Made by a program: the position numbers and the translations under genes. Shown here in pieces: positions 21,901 through 33,266 of a stretch of 64,000 nucleotides of DNA. How positions within the stretch are numbered: position 1 is the first letter of the stretch; each line of letters opens with the position of its first letter. The notes under the pieces were generated by a model, which had not been told where the DNA came from, did not search any database, and saw only the letters and a list, made by a program, of their open reading frames with translations. Source of the stretch: Mesotaenium endlicherianum (lineage: Eukaryota; Streptophyta; Zygnematophyceae; Zygnematales; Mesotaeniaceae); contig WELA01011897.1 in the NCBI GenBank assembly GCA_009602735.1, positions 105,176 through 169,175 of the forward strand, written 5' to 3'.

Positions 21901-22385
21901 AGATCTAGGAAATATAAATTCTTAAAGATAGCCCTTGTGAAACAGGTGATGGAGGTCAAGTGATTCCGAGGTATGCGCGCTATTCAAATCAAGTTGGCCC
22001 GCGTCACCAAGACGGGTGCGGTCAGACGTCTGGGGGGGTACAGCAGAACCAAGGGTGGTTTCCCTCGAAGCCTGACCATTTTTTTCTTGCAAGCGCGCAA
22101 CGGTCCCCAGCAGCAAGTTACGCTGAGGAATTCAACTCAGAGGGTCCGCAACATTGTTACGACTTGGACGATGCGTCCACTCGAAGTGGAAACGTTGCAA
22201 GAACTCAGATCATCTCGTCTGTCTCCTTGGCATTGTTGGCTGTATTTGAAAGAAGGTATTTGAGAAATGATCCGTAACCACTGTCAAACCCTTGCAGCCT
22301 TGTAAACAACATCGCCAAATCTTCAAAGCCTATATCACTGCCTAGAGCTCTTGCTTTGTCGTTGAGTAATTTTGTTCAGCAGGCG

Positions 22386-22640
22386 TCAGCAATTGCAACT
22401 CTCAAAATAGATACGTTTGCCTAGCTGCAGCTGAACAGCCCCTATTCCAACACCGGACGCATCGACGACTACCTTGTAAGGTAAATCAAGATCTGCCAAT
22501 GAAAGAACTGGCGCATTCGTGAGTGCATACTTAATGCCCTCAAACGCGTGTTGCGTATTCTCATTCCAGATGAACGTCGTATCTTTCCTTGTCAGAGCAG
22601 TTAGTGGCGCAGCCATCATTGAATAACCTTGCATAAATTA
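22386..22640 (-). pseudogene. Element F RNase H
   Basis: The minus-strand frame with TALTRKDTTFIWNENTQHAFEGIK and VVVDASGVGIGAVQLQ matches the RT-RNase H connection and the first RNase H catalytic Asp region of gypsy elements. Stops bound it on both sides. Confidence 0.75.
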
Positions 22641-22786
22641 ACGAAAGTAGTTAGCAAACCGAAGGAATGATCGGACTGTATATACAATGGTTGGTACACA
22701 CCAATCTGCGACACACGCAATCTTGGCTGGGTCAAGGCGCACCCCTTGCAAACCCACGACATGCCCAAGGTACAACAATTCATTCT

Positions 22787-23654
22787 TTAGGAAAGAACAT
22801 TTCTTGAGCTTGGCATAAGCTGTTGCCTGCGAAGGATCTGCAACACCAATTCCAGGTGCTTGTAATGCTCTTCCTTTGTCTTTGAATAGACAAGGATATT
22901 GTGGAGGTAAACTTGGACAAATTTTTCCAAGTAAGGTCTAAACGAATCATTCATCGTGCTCTGGAATATTGCTGGTGCATTCGTAAGTCCAAATCTTAGG
23001 ACCTTATATTGGAAGTGCCCAATAGGCGTCCAAAACGCGGTCTCGGGGACATCCTTTGGTGTGTTTCGATTCTGATGATAGCCCTGGGCTAGATCAAGCG
23101 AGGAGAACACGCATGCCCCCTGCAAGCAAATCATTAATGCGAGGCAACATATAGCGGTTCTTGACCGTTATGTTGTTCAGCGTACGATAATTAACGCACA
23201 TCTTGAGCGACCCATCTTTCTTTGAAATAAATAAAATGGGGGCGCCAAATGAAGATGAGCTCGGCTCAATCCATCCTTTCTGCAGCAAGTCGGTAATTTG
23301 ATCTTTCATGTCGTTCATCTTCAACGGGCTTAGGCAATAAATTGGTTGCCAAGTCGGTTTAGAATCAGGAACAAGAGGTATCGTATGCCCAATACCCCTA
23401 CCAGGCAAAAGCTTGGCTGGTATTTCATTTGGGAACACTGACTTGTACTGCTGCAAGAGAGCAGCGAGTTCAGTCGTCAGTGTTGCCACATGACCAAGGA
23501 CGTCCAATACAGGCTCTTCCGTAAAGAGAGTAGGGGATGTTGCTGGGGGATCAGGCTGCATGAATCCAAAGAAAACATGTTGACCATTCTTCGCCAAACG
23601 CCGTGCTTGCTTAATGGACAATAGAAAAGTTGTTGTAGGAATGTCTTTGTCCAA
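22787..23654 (-). pseudogene. Element F reverse transcriptase
   Basis: Two overlapping minus-strand frames (23094-23654, 22787-23134) give the RT. Visible are WIEPSSSSFGAPILFISKKDGS, CVNYRTLNNITVKNRYMLPRI, then SSLDLAQGYHQ and [16 protein letters not shown]. The active site reads VYLHNILVYS, so the YxDD motif is lost (YLHN). A frameshift near 23110 separates the halves. Confidence 0.85.
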
Positions 23655-23699
23655 ATTGGGCTTAAGAGCGTGATGAGTAATTTTTTGACGCCCTTTGCG

Positions 23700-24000
23700 A
23701 ACAATGCATATCAGTTAAGCACTGCACTTGTGTGCGTAAGCCAACTGTCACCTAAAATTGCACCAATACCTTTGGGCAATTCAGTGGCGTTGAATTGTTC
23801 AGTCCCAAAGTAAGATTGCACCTTAAGTGGTAATCGAATCATTCAAGAATACAAGCCAAAGAATCATCGCCGAGGCGAAGCTGTTCTTTCTTGAGTATTG
23901 GAAGCAACTTCATGTCTTGTGCAAAACGTGCACTAATGAAGTTGTCTGATGCTCCTGAATCAATGGCAGTAAAGCATGACCAACCTGAAATTTTAGTTTC
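23700..24000 (-). pseudogene. Element F aspartic protease
   Basis: A minus-strand frame around 23835-23985 reads AIDSGASDNFISARFAQDM, a D-S-G-A protease active site, followed by LRLGDDSLACILE and a stop. Decay prevents a clean N-terminus. Confidence 0.65.
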
Positions 24001-24255
24001 AAACGTCATACTTCACCCCAAAGAATCACTATGCGTCACGAGCAATGTCCTCGCCGTGAGAGAAATGTGGAAAATATGGAGGTCCTTTACTAAAATCCTA
24101 TTTTGCATTGCCGATCTTGCACGAAACCGAGTGATCGGGTCAGAGTACGCGCGTCGATGTGTAAATGCACCAACGTAAATGGGTGCAAGGCACATGTGCA
24201 TTTTTCGTAAGCGAGACAGGTGTTCGTAACACTGATCAAGGTTAGGATCATGCGG

Positions 24256-25199
24256 CTATAAGTGTAAGAACATGCAAGCATGGATACACTCAAGTTCCGT
24301 AAACTCGTCATAGCTCAACACATGCATACTAATATATTCCGAACGGAATATATCAATATCAGGTATGTTAGAGAGAACAAGAATCTTTGGTGTTTGAGAA
24401 CAAACACCTAGAATTTCTTGCTTACTAAGTAGTGTTGTCAATAGCTGAAAATAAGGCGCAGTAACTGGCTCCTGAGCTACTTCGTCGGGACTATGCCTCA
24501 AATCCTTTTGTGAAGGACACTGTTTAGAGGTATGTCCCTGTTTGCCACAAGAAAAACACAGACCTGCCGTCACAATGTTGTGACGATCCTCGGTGGTCTC
24601 ATTCTTGCAGGTCTTTGGGGCAGGTCCTAATGAATTGGCAATGTTACCCCCTTTGGAAGGGAATTGCCGTTTCCGACCTCCCTTACGAGATCAAGGAAAG
24701 TTGGTAGGAGGAGAACGTGTAGTGCAAACAAGCTGATTAAGAGGTTGTACGGCGGGCTCCTCCTGGGTGATAATTTTTTGAGCTATCTTGGAAGAGTTAT
24801 GACGTCCAAAAGAACGACGTAACGTAGTAGAGAAGTCGTCAAACGACCCTTGATCCTCTTTACGCCATATCTTGGTAAAATCCCCCCGGAGAAAAGTGGA
24901 AGCCGTCATGGCTTGGTCGACCGGGGCGATTTGTGCCAAGACGAAGAATTTCTGAAGTTTCTTCAAGAAACGACGCACATCGGACCCTGGGCCACCGTGA
25001 AATTTTGCCGGCGGGGAGGGCTTGTAGGAAGGCGTCGGTGTCGAGGCCTGCCCAGGGTTGGCAGGTGGGAGGGTTTGGCGAGTAACGCCGCCAGTGGGCC
25101 CTGATGTGCCGGCAATCCCCTGGACAGCGTGCAAGTAAGAACAAATTGCGGTGTTAATAACCATCGTGGAAACAAAGCGATTGTGCAAAATGAACGCAG
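24256..25199 (-). pseudogene. Element F gag with CCHC knuckle
   Basis: The minus-strand frame 24691-25188 contains a Pro-rich N-terminus, then a capsid-like region (VRRFLKKLQKFFVLAQI..DQAMTASTFLRGD). After further broken sequence, 24505-24573 reads LCFSCGKQGHTSKQCPSQK, a C-x2-C-x4-H-x4-C knuckle. The TRIM at 25200 interrupts the upstream part. Confidence 0.75.
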
Positions 25200-25674
25200 T
25201 CTAACGATCCGCTGCGTGGCCGAATGCGACGCGTGCGGCACGTCGCGTGGAGCGATAGAAGTGTCGGTTTGAATTGTATAAGTACAATTGGCGCGCGATC
25301 AAAATACCTTGAGTTACTTTTTTGTTCGTATCGCTGCATTGGCATCGGATTGCAAACGTACGCAACCGTGTCCAGGATACAAGGGCTCAAATCCGCGGGG
25401 TGCAAAACTTGTCGATGGTACAATTGGATGGCGATCTTTGGATTGTGCGAAGAAAGGACACAATCCCGAAACAATGTCCCTCACGGGTGCCGGAGCATGA
25501 GTGCCCGAGACGTGCACACTTGTAGGTGGGAGGAGTGTAACGATCCGCCGCGTGGCCGGATGCGGCGCGTGCGACACGCCGCGTGGAGCGATAGAAGTGT
25601 CGGTTTGAATTGTATAAGTACAATTGGCGCGCGATCAGAGTACCTTGAGGTACCTTTTCGTTCGTATCGCTACA
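25200..25674 (+). mobile_element. TRIM-like miniature LTR retrotransposon
   Basis: Two 139-bp direct repeats (25200-25338 and 25536-25674) flank a 197-bp interior with no coding capacity. The right repeat has TG..CA ends. A PBS-like TGGCATCGGATT (25340-25351) follows the left repeat and a polypurine tract GGTGGGAGGAG (25525-25535) precedes the right one. The element is flanked by a perfect 5-bp duplication CGCAG (25195-25199, 25675-25679). These features define a terminal-repeat retrotransposon in miniature, moved by enzymes of another element. The host site is the gag/leader of element F. Confidence 0.85.
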
Positions 25675-25991
25675 CGCAGCAAAAGGGGTTCAGCTTGCAA
25701 AAATCCGCCAGCACCGAGTTGGCCTGGGGGACCATTCAGGTTGTCATCGTTGCCAGCAGCAAGAGCGGCAGCAGCGCGGTTGCACCAACAACCGCTGTGT
25801 CGGCTCCGGCGTAGATTAATGCCGAACAATGGAGAAAAATTTCCCCGTCGAAAAATGACAAGGGACCGGCGTTCAGGGCAGAACTGGGATGGGTGACCAT
25901 CTCAATGAAGTATTGCCCCTAAATAAATTTTTCCAACATATATTCTTCAACCATAAAAAAATAAAAAAAATCCTTGGAGAAACCGAGATCG
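25675..25991 (-). other. Element F gag N-terminus and leader
   Basis: This lies between the TRIM and the primer site. Minus-strand frames here are short and I cannot fix the gag start. The part next to 25991 is AT-rich and non-coding. Confidence 0.5.
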
Positions 25992-26003
25992 ACTCCGATA
26001 CCA
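25992..26003 (-). other. Element F primer binding site
   Basis: On the minus strand it reads TGGTATCGGAGT, one base from the 5' LTR. It is an initiator-Met-type primer site close to those of B and D. Confidence 0.8.
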
Positions 26004-26004
26004 A

Positions 26005-27006
26005 TGTACCGTTTTCGCATAACGTTCTAACTTATGAGAATCTTTTCCTCGGTATTCAAGGAATACTTGATAATAGCGGAAAGAAAACATCTATAGTTCG
26101 TAATTTTTGCTAAGTCCTCGAGAGTGAGAGAGAGAGAGAGATTACGTAACTATAGAATTAGTGCTTGTGAGAGTTGCACTCACAATGACTCTTGCAGGTA
26201 TTTATACCTGCTCAACGTGAGGCACTTGAGTGCTTCGAGTCACCACCTAGGGCACCGGTCATGTCAACAAAAACGGTCAAATGGATGTGACCCATTTGAC
26301 CGAATGCCCAAAATCATGCTATGTGGCAGTTTTGGGACTTTCGACGAATTGCGACGAATCGTCACGAATCGTTTTGCGCCGAATCGGCGTAGTCGCGTCC
26401 TTTGAATAGACGTGATTGGGTGTAGTCACATCTAAGCTTCTTTCGAAACAGATGTGACTAATCACGGTCATGTCTTCTCGATGTTTTCGATAGACGTGAC
26501 CGTTTGCCGTGCACACATGTTTTTGTCATGACCGAGTAATTGTAATAATTACTTCACAAATTGGGCAGGTGCGATCGTCTCAAACGAAGGGTCGCGTGTT
26601 TGAATCCACATGGATGCAAAGTAACTTTGTATAATCGTTTTCTTTGAGTTTTACGACTTCGTTTGGTTTAACAACTCGTCGTTAATCCAAAATCAGTGAC
26701 TGTGCATTTCAAAATCATGACAATATGAACCAATCAATCCGTAATTGATGAGCTTATCATCTCATAATTATTCAAAGTACTTCATGAATAATTATGGCAT
26801 ATTGTTACGAAGTACTCGAATTACTTTACGACGCTTTTTGCAATAGCATCTTAGTCGTTTCGCTAGTCGACTTGGGATTAGTCGGCACACGCGTGTGGCA
26901 AATAATCCATCAAGATGCAATCATTGATCAAATAATATGTAGCGCAACGTATTTTAGGTGATTGGGAAAACGTCCGAATACGCCCAAAATAGCTCAGATA
27001 ATTACA
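26005..27006 (-). repeat. Element F 5' LTR (intact copy)
   Basis: This 1002-bp LTR has TG..CA ends, a (GA)n run at 26121-26142 and the tRNA-like B-box segment near 26573-26612. It is followed directly by AGACC and the resumed copy A. It provides the reference for the split left LTR. Confidence 0.9.
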
Positions 27007-29210
27007 AGACCATAAGGGACTAGCCGGTCGCTCAATCTGTCTCAGAAATTAGATCCTTTCTCAAATTGGCTAACTACTACAGGAGATTATTGAGACTTAC
27101 TCTACTAAGGCCAGTAAATTCACTGATCCTCTTAAAAGAACATAGGGTATGTGTGGGGAGAAGAGCAGCAAGCTGCCTTCCAGACCCTCAAAGATGCTCT
27201 GTGCTTTGTTTCTGTTCTGGCTGTATATGACCCCAGTAAACCCGTGCAGGTGGTGGCTGATGCTTCTAGCTTTGCCATGGGTACTATTTTTTTGCAGCCT
27301 GCTGACAAAACCACAAAGGATGGTAAGGTAAAGCAGGATTGGCACCTAGTGCTGTATGAGTTGATGAAGTTCAATCGAGCTGAGAGCAATTATTCAATGG
27401 ATGATAAAGAGTTGTTAGCTATCATACATGTTCTCAAACATTGGAGAGCATACTCACATGGAAAATCTTTAAGGTAATTAAATATCATCTAGCTTTGACC
27501 CATTTTCAGAAGAAATCCAAGTTGTCGAGGAGAGAGAATTGCTGGAGCTAGATGATGGAGCAGTTCCAAGTTCAGATCGATTATACACCAACAAAGTTGA
27601 ATCTTGCTGATCCTCTCTCTAGAAGACCTGACTTGCAAGAGAGGAACTTTGATCGGAATGCTGTTGATAGGGTCCTTTGCGTACTCACTTCATTAAAGGT
27701 GAAAAAGTCTTTCCTTGAACAACTTAGGAAAGCCTACCTTCCTAACCCAACATTTGAGCCCAACCCAACTGATGGTGTGTGTCCTGCTACTGCACTCGGT
27801 TATAGGCTGAAGGGAGAGGTCTGGGTGACTGAAACTACTTCAGGACGGCTGAAGTTGGTCATTCTCAATAATTTAAATTTAAGGTCTGTATTGCTCAGTT
27901 AGGCTCATGACAGTGTACAGGGTGGACACTTGGGGCAAGCCAGAACTGTTGGCAAATTGGCAAAACATTCTCACTGGGAAGGGTTACCCCGTGAGGTCTT
28001 AGAATATGTTAAGTCTCATGATCAGTGTCAAAAGAACAAGTCTAGACACACACCACCGGGGGGGTAATTGCAACTGTTACCTATCCTAACTGGGAGATGA
28101 GAAACTATCTCAATGGACTGGGTGGTCACATTATCGAGAACTGCCAATGGGCATAATTCTATCTTGGTAGTAGTGGAAATTGACAAAAATGGTCATTTTC
28201 ATCCCCACCACTGTCAAAGTGACTGCTCTCAAAACTGCAAGACGGTTCTACAATCACGTAGTATGCCAACATGGGCTACCCTCGAATAGCATCTCAGACA
28301 GAGACTTAAAATTCACCTCCAAGTTATGGAGAGTATTAATGGGACTAATGGGAGTCGAACAGCTAATGAGCACAGCAAACCACCCTCAGACTGATGGGCA
28401 GACTGAAAGAGGTTTTGCAGGAGGTGCTGAGAGCCTATATTAACCAAAAACAAGATAATTGGGATGACGTGTTGCCCCAAATTCAGTTTGCTGTCAATAG
28501 TGCTGTTCATGCGTCAACAGGAAAGACCCCGTTTGAACTCAGTCTGGGTAGAGTCCTCAAGTCTTCCTTAGATGTCCTAGGGGAGTCATTGACGCACCCT
28601 GAGGGGATTGACATGCCAGTCTTCCTTCAGTTGACTCAGGAGTTTGCTGACACGCTGTCAGAAGTTCAGCACAACTTGTACAAAGCACAAGAAACCCAAC
28701 AAAAATATGCCAATGAACATCGTCGGGAATTGACATTTTCTAAGTGTGACTTAGTCAAACCGCATTCTCAGCACCTGTACCTGCCTGGTGTGGTCAAGAA
28801 AAAGCTTGGGCCTGTCTGGGCCGGTCCATATTCGGTGGTACGCCGAGTCGGTTAGAATGCTTACAAACTGAATATGTCAGCGGAATGCGAGGGTCACCTA
28901 GTAGTTAATGTGTCTTTCCTAAAACCATACATTAAGGGTGACACCCTGTTCACCGGTCGGTAACCCGTCCAACCGGGACCCGGGACCGGTCCCCGCCGTG
29001 CGGGATGGTGACCTTGAGGAGTATGAGGTGGATGAGATTTTGGAGGCTCGTTCCGTATGTCGATCCTCTAAATATGACATAAAGTACCTGGTTAGATGGA
29101 AGGGGTATGATGCATCTGGAACACATGGGAATTTAAGGACCATTTAGTCAACGCAAAAGGGGTGTTGATACGCTTCTATCTCCGAGAAGCTGGTAAACCA
29201 TCATAGTTGT
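27007..29210 (+). pseudogene. Ty3/gypsy pol remnant, copy A, right part (RT end to chromodomain)
   Basis: It resumes exactly where 1503 stopped, with the RT thumb region, then RNase H (27151-27477), the integrase (HHCC region, [22 protein letters not shown]; 27552-28855) and a chromodomain (about 29010-29205; [18 protein letters not shown]). Many stops and small indels are present: the RNase H frame ends at 27475 and the integrase frame breaks at 27900 and again at 28854. It matches D pol throughout. Confidence 0.9.
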
Positions 29211-29256
29211 TATTTCACTTGACAGGGACAGGTAACAGGAGGTCCTGTTCCCATTT

Positions 29257-29339
29257 AAGTTGGAGGGGAAAGTGACAGAAAGGGACAGATCAAGTGACGG
29301 TTGTGACAGGCAGCCCACCTTACAATTAAGTTGGAGGGA
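29257..29339 (+). other. Two extra polypurine-tract copies (copy A)
   Basis: AAGTTGGAGGGG (29257-29268) and AAGTTGGAGGGA (29328-29339) lie between pol and the accessory ORF. They match the 3' PPTs of B and D. Confidence 0.6.
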
Positions 29340-29583
29340 ATGTGACACCTTCTTGGTGGTCAGAAATCTGCGCTCAAATATACTCTCACATTTAATTACG
29401 CTCATACTCACTCATCACAATGTTACATTTTTGGAATAACTCTGTGTCAAGCTTATCACTCGTATTCACTCCTCTCGCAAGGTAAATCAGGCCAGGTTGT
29501 AACTACGTTCTCATCCATTATTCCTCTTCGTGTGTCCTGTACTCTCTTACTATACTAACTGAGCTATTGCATGGGTGAGCAAG

Positions 29584-30290
29584 ATGACCAAACAAGAAGC
29601 ACGAACTTAAGAGGAAGAGGAAGCCTGACGAGGCCAGGCCCAGCAGCAGAATACAAAATTCCAAGATGACATTGAAGCCACTTCACTCTCAGGACGGGAG
29701 GCAGAATGGCGACGACTCAAGAAGGGGATTGAGAAGAAAAGAGAAAAGGAAGAAAGGGCCAGGAAAGAGGAGCAGGACAAGAAGGCTGAGGAGGAAAGAC
29801 TCAGAATAGCCGAGGAGGACAGGAAGGTTGAGGAGGAAAGGAAGAGGCAATCGGAGAGCTATCGCCACACAGTCTTGGGCAAGAGGTCTGACCTTCTACA
29901 GGAGGCACTGAAGTTTGCCCAGAAGAGTAGGGCAGCAGGTCAGAGGGCAACCCTGCAAAGAGAGGGAGAGGGAGCTGTGGGCAAGTATATTGAGATCCAC
30001 ACTGGACTTCTCTTGTACGATGACTATGCCAGGATGGTGGCTTACATTGTCAAGGAAGCCAAGGCCTCAAGCATACATCCTGAGAACCCACCAGTACCTG
30101 TACCAGGGATAGTACCAGGGATAGTAGGATCTCTTAGGGTCATCAAGATGATTCAGATGCTACCGGATAGCTTCAGAGGTGTAACATCCTACCACAAGTT
30201 CAAGCCTATGTATAATGAGGTGGAAAGGAGGAGCTAAGAATTCTTGGCCACGAAGACCAGCCAACAGATGTTCCCAGCCCACTCGTATAC
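29584..30290 (+). pseudogene. Copy A accessory ORF remnant (truncated)
   Basis: It starts at the conserved ATG (29584) preceded by TACTAAC (29553-29559) and AAG. A Lys/Glu-rich segment is followed by an open central part (29875-30234; YIEIHTGLLLYDDYARMV, MYNEVERRS) and a stop. Homology to D aORF ends near 30290, within the conserved domain. The 3' end of copy A and its LTR are absent. Confidence 0.8.
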
Positions 30291-31240
30291 TTCGTACAGC
30301 ATTGGTGTCCAGTCACGAGAGCAAAGGATATGGTAGGGACCCAAAACCCAAATCATGCTTCTAACTAAGTGCTATGATGAACTCCTATCGTCCATCCAAA
30401 ATGTTACAATAACACAACTAATTATCTGAATTGAAGGATAAGTACCAAAAAGTGATTAAAAAGCGAAAACCGTTGCTTCTTGTACAATTAGCTTGGTAGA
30501 ACGTATTTTCCTTGCACGTAGAAAGTAAATACCTCTTTGTTGTATAACACAAAACGCCTGATGGAGAAGGAGCCCTGCAAGGTGGTAATTCAAAATTTAC
30601 CAAGCCAACTTTCTGGGAGCATATTTAGAATTCTTGCAATTCCAACGGCGATGTTTTCACAAAGGGCCAGGTGTGAACTTGCCCTCAACGACTTAACCAA
30701 GCTAGGGTCAAACTTGTCCCAAAGGAGCAACAGAAGCCATGATGGGGGACGCATACTTGTAGGCCTGTTGTGTATATCTTAGCGACCTATTGCAAGTCTG
30801 GACCCCCTATTTTTTCACGCTTTAAGTTCCCATTTGCTAATAATTCAAAGTCAAGGACATCTACAAGATCACTATTGCCTGCACAGTCAACAGGTATATA
30901 CCAAATTTGGCTTCAAAAGACCTGCGTGTTTCCATGTTGCGCAAAAAAGGTGGAGCACAGATCAAAATAAGAACAATCATCTAGGAAGGAATTCTAGTCA
31001 ATTATGCACTCCTCCCTAGAGGCGACCAACCATCACGATGATAACCGATGGCGCACCTCATAAAGCCTCCCACTAGATGGTAGTTCCTCGATGTAATGTG
31101 AAACCCAATGCCAATCACTTCCGCATCTCCACAGGCAATTGGTTTAATCTAAAGTACCTGAACTGTGTACAAAATTGGTTGAGCCTCGCCGCGAAGCTCT
31201 CATGGGACCTCTTAGTGATAGTATTACAGTCTAGAAGACA
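30291..31240. other. Non-coding stretch downstream of the kelch gene
   Basis: No conserved frame or repeat seen. It probably contains the 3' untranslated region of the minus-strand kelch gene next to 31241. Confidence 0.4.
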
Positions 31241-32370
31241 CTACAAGGCAAGCTCGGCAACCCCGGCCGTTGAGCCCATGCTATCCCCCATGTTTGCAAT
31301 CTCCGACCACTCTTTTTGGGCCCTATCCCAAACATATGCCGTGTTAAGGAACCGTACGTTCGCCACGCGCTCGATGCAAGCGCCCCCGACTAGAGCAATG
31401 GAGCCGCGAAAGCACGAGGTTCCGTGCCCATACAGGCGATCTCTGGGGAGAGGCGGGACCTCGAGGTCGTTCACGTCCGGCATGAAGCTTGGGATCCCCG
31501 ACGATAGGCAGTAGGCATAGAGCGCGCTCCGGTCGGTCACGTACGCAACGATCGACTTGAAGCTACAGAGCGACCACTCCCGCGTGTGCGGGTTGTACAC
31601 GTTGGCGGGCCGAAAGTGGTCCCCCACGCCCGAAAAGGGCAGCGAGACGGGGAATGCGTGGAGCCGTCCTGCTTGCACCATGCCGTTGCACCTCCCACTG
31701 CATTGCCACGACGACACGACGACCGCACAGCACAGGCCAGAGCCATCTCGCGCACAATGCTTGTCAAATAAATGTCCAGTTTGAGTGCTCCGGCCTGACT
31801 CGATTGACTCAGTCAACTCCGCTGAGCTGATATGATTGGCAAGGATGGACTGACTGACTGTGCGGATTCGGCTGACCTGACTCGGTTGACTCGGCTGACC
31901 TGACTTGGTTGACTCAGCTGAACAGCCTCAGCCAACTGGCCTTACTGGACCTGCAATGGCAATTGTGGGAGTCTTGCTCACCTGAGGCTGGGCAGGCCGG
32001 GGAAGGCCTTCCAGTGCTTGCGCTCGGAGTCCAGCACCTCTGCCGCCTCGAGCTCCCTCCCCCACACACCCCCCCATCCGCCCGCCACGTAGATGCAGTC
32101 GTCTATCACCCCGCAGGCAAAGGTGGCGCGCGCGCACCCCAGGGGGGGCCCTGGCTCCCATCGGCTGCGGACAGGGTCGTACACCCACACCTGCAGGCTT
32201 GCACACAGCTTCAATTTCAGGCTAAAGACAGATTTGGAGACAGATTTGTAGACAGGTAAAGGGGAGGATGGGCGGACGCAGGTCGGACTTAATGCGTCGG
32301 AGCGCTATCTGTATGTGTGCGTGGGTCTCAGATTGCGTTACTGGGTAAGAGAGTGAGGATGAGGCAGAGG

Positions 32371-32425
<55 letters not shown>

Positions 32426-33266
32426 GTGCACGCATGGCCAGATCGTATGGCCCCAATACGCTCCGGAGGTGCACGAGAATTGCCAACAGAAATTCAAGGG
32501 AGGCACTCTCCAGCAGCCGCCCCTCCCAGAGCTGCGTGCTCCGCTGTCTTCCTTGCCAAGCCCCAGCCTAGCCCCAGCCTAGCCCCGGCCTAATTCCAGC
32601 TTGGTCCAGCTTGGCCCAGCCTGGCCCAAGCCTAGTTCTCTGCTGAGTGTCAATCGTCGCTCCATTAAAATTTGCACTGTCCTCTGTCATTGATGTCACC
32701 GTATTTCACTCTCTGTGCAGAGCTGGAAGTAGCGTGGCGTCAGAGGGACACGTATCCATGAGCCCTTAGACTCTGCACAGATTATGAGTTGTCAACAAGT
32801 AGTCAACAAGTGGTCAACGAGTTGTCAGCCAGACACTGATTGAGGATGGCTCAGAGCCTGAAGGTCATAGCTTACTGTGAGAAGCTGAAACCCCCCCTCG
32901 AATGTACCCAGGCGCAACTGCAGGAGGGGGCAAATTTGAAATGTAGTAGTGGAATATTACGAAGAAGAGTCTGATGGTTTAATCATACTGTACGTGCATG
33001 TAATCATACTGTACGTGCATGTGGATGTGCACAACAGTTTGGGTCTTCTCACTAGATATGATGAGCTGAGAGAGTATGGGGGTAAGGACGAGCAACAGAG
33101 AACGGGGGTCAGTATTAACNGTCACTGTATTCACCCGTCGTGGGATCAACCACATCCGAGCAGCCCCCCATGACGTACAGCTTGCCGCCGGCTACGGCCG
33201 TGCGGTAGTTCCTGAGGCTGCTGATGGACGTGGGCAGCCGCGGCAGCCTGATCCACCTGTCCAGCT
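31241..33266 (-). CDS. F-box/kelch-type protein, 3' exons (partial gene)
   Basis: Three minus-strand exons are supported. Exon 33266-33121 contains LDRWIRLPRLPTSISSLRNY and a kelch blade (GGKLYVMGGCSD..DPTTGEY). Exon 32190-31982 begins after CTGCAG with VWVYDPVRSRWEPGPP and carries IDDCIYVAGGWGG; its donor is CAG/GTGAGC. Exon 31697-31241 begins after GCAATGCAG, keeps the frame (phase 2) and ends GVAELAL-stop; it has YNPHTREWSLCS and IALVGGACI blades. Double-Gly kelch repeats build a beta-propeller; plant kelch proteins of this layout usually carry an N-terminal F-box for SCF ubiquitin ligases. No F-box exon was found upstream. An N at 33120 hides the first donor site. Confidence 0.8.
31800..31925. 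repeat. Short tandem repeat GACTSRGCTGA-type in kelch intron
   Basis: Imperfect repeats of about 10-15 bp built on TGACT, GGCTGACC and GGTTGACTC fill much of the 284-bp intron 31698-31981. Confidence 0.6.
32372..32422. repeat. (GA)n microsatellite in kelch intron
   Basis: About 25 GA units lie within the intron 32191-33120. Confidence 0.95.
32556..32640. repeat. Tandem repeat of AGCCTAGCCCC type
   Basis: About seven imperfect 10-11-bp units (GCCCCAGCCTA, TTGGCCCAGCC) lie inside the same intron. No coding function is seen. Confidence 0.7.

Larger units (their letters stand above)
1504..27006 (-). mobile_element. Element F: Ty3/gypsy chromovirus, minus strand, carrying nested insertions
   Basis: Element F is inserted in copy A. 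The flanking 5-mers are ATACC (1499-1503) and AGACC (27007-27011), a target duplication with one mismatch. Read on the minus strand, the right LTR (26005-27006, 1002 bp, TG..CA) is the 5' LTR. It is followed by a primer site matching initiator tRNA-Met, then gag, CCHC knuckle, protease, RT, RNase H, integrase and chromodomain, a polypurine tract, and the 3' LTR. The 3' LTR is split by element C into 1504-2110 and 20002-20270. All coding parts have stops, frameshifts or active-site changes, so F is inactive. Confidence 0.85.

Noticed and set aside
25200-25674. CRISPR-like or simple direct repeat
   Set aside because: Only two 139-bp repeats, with TG..CA ends, PBS, PPT and target duplications, which fit a TRIM.
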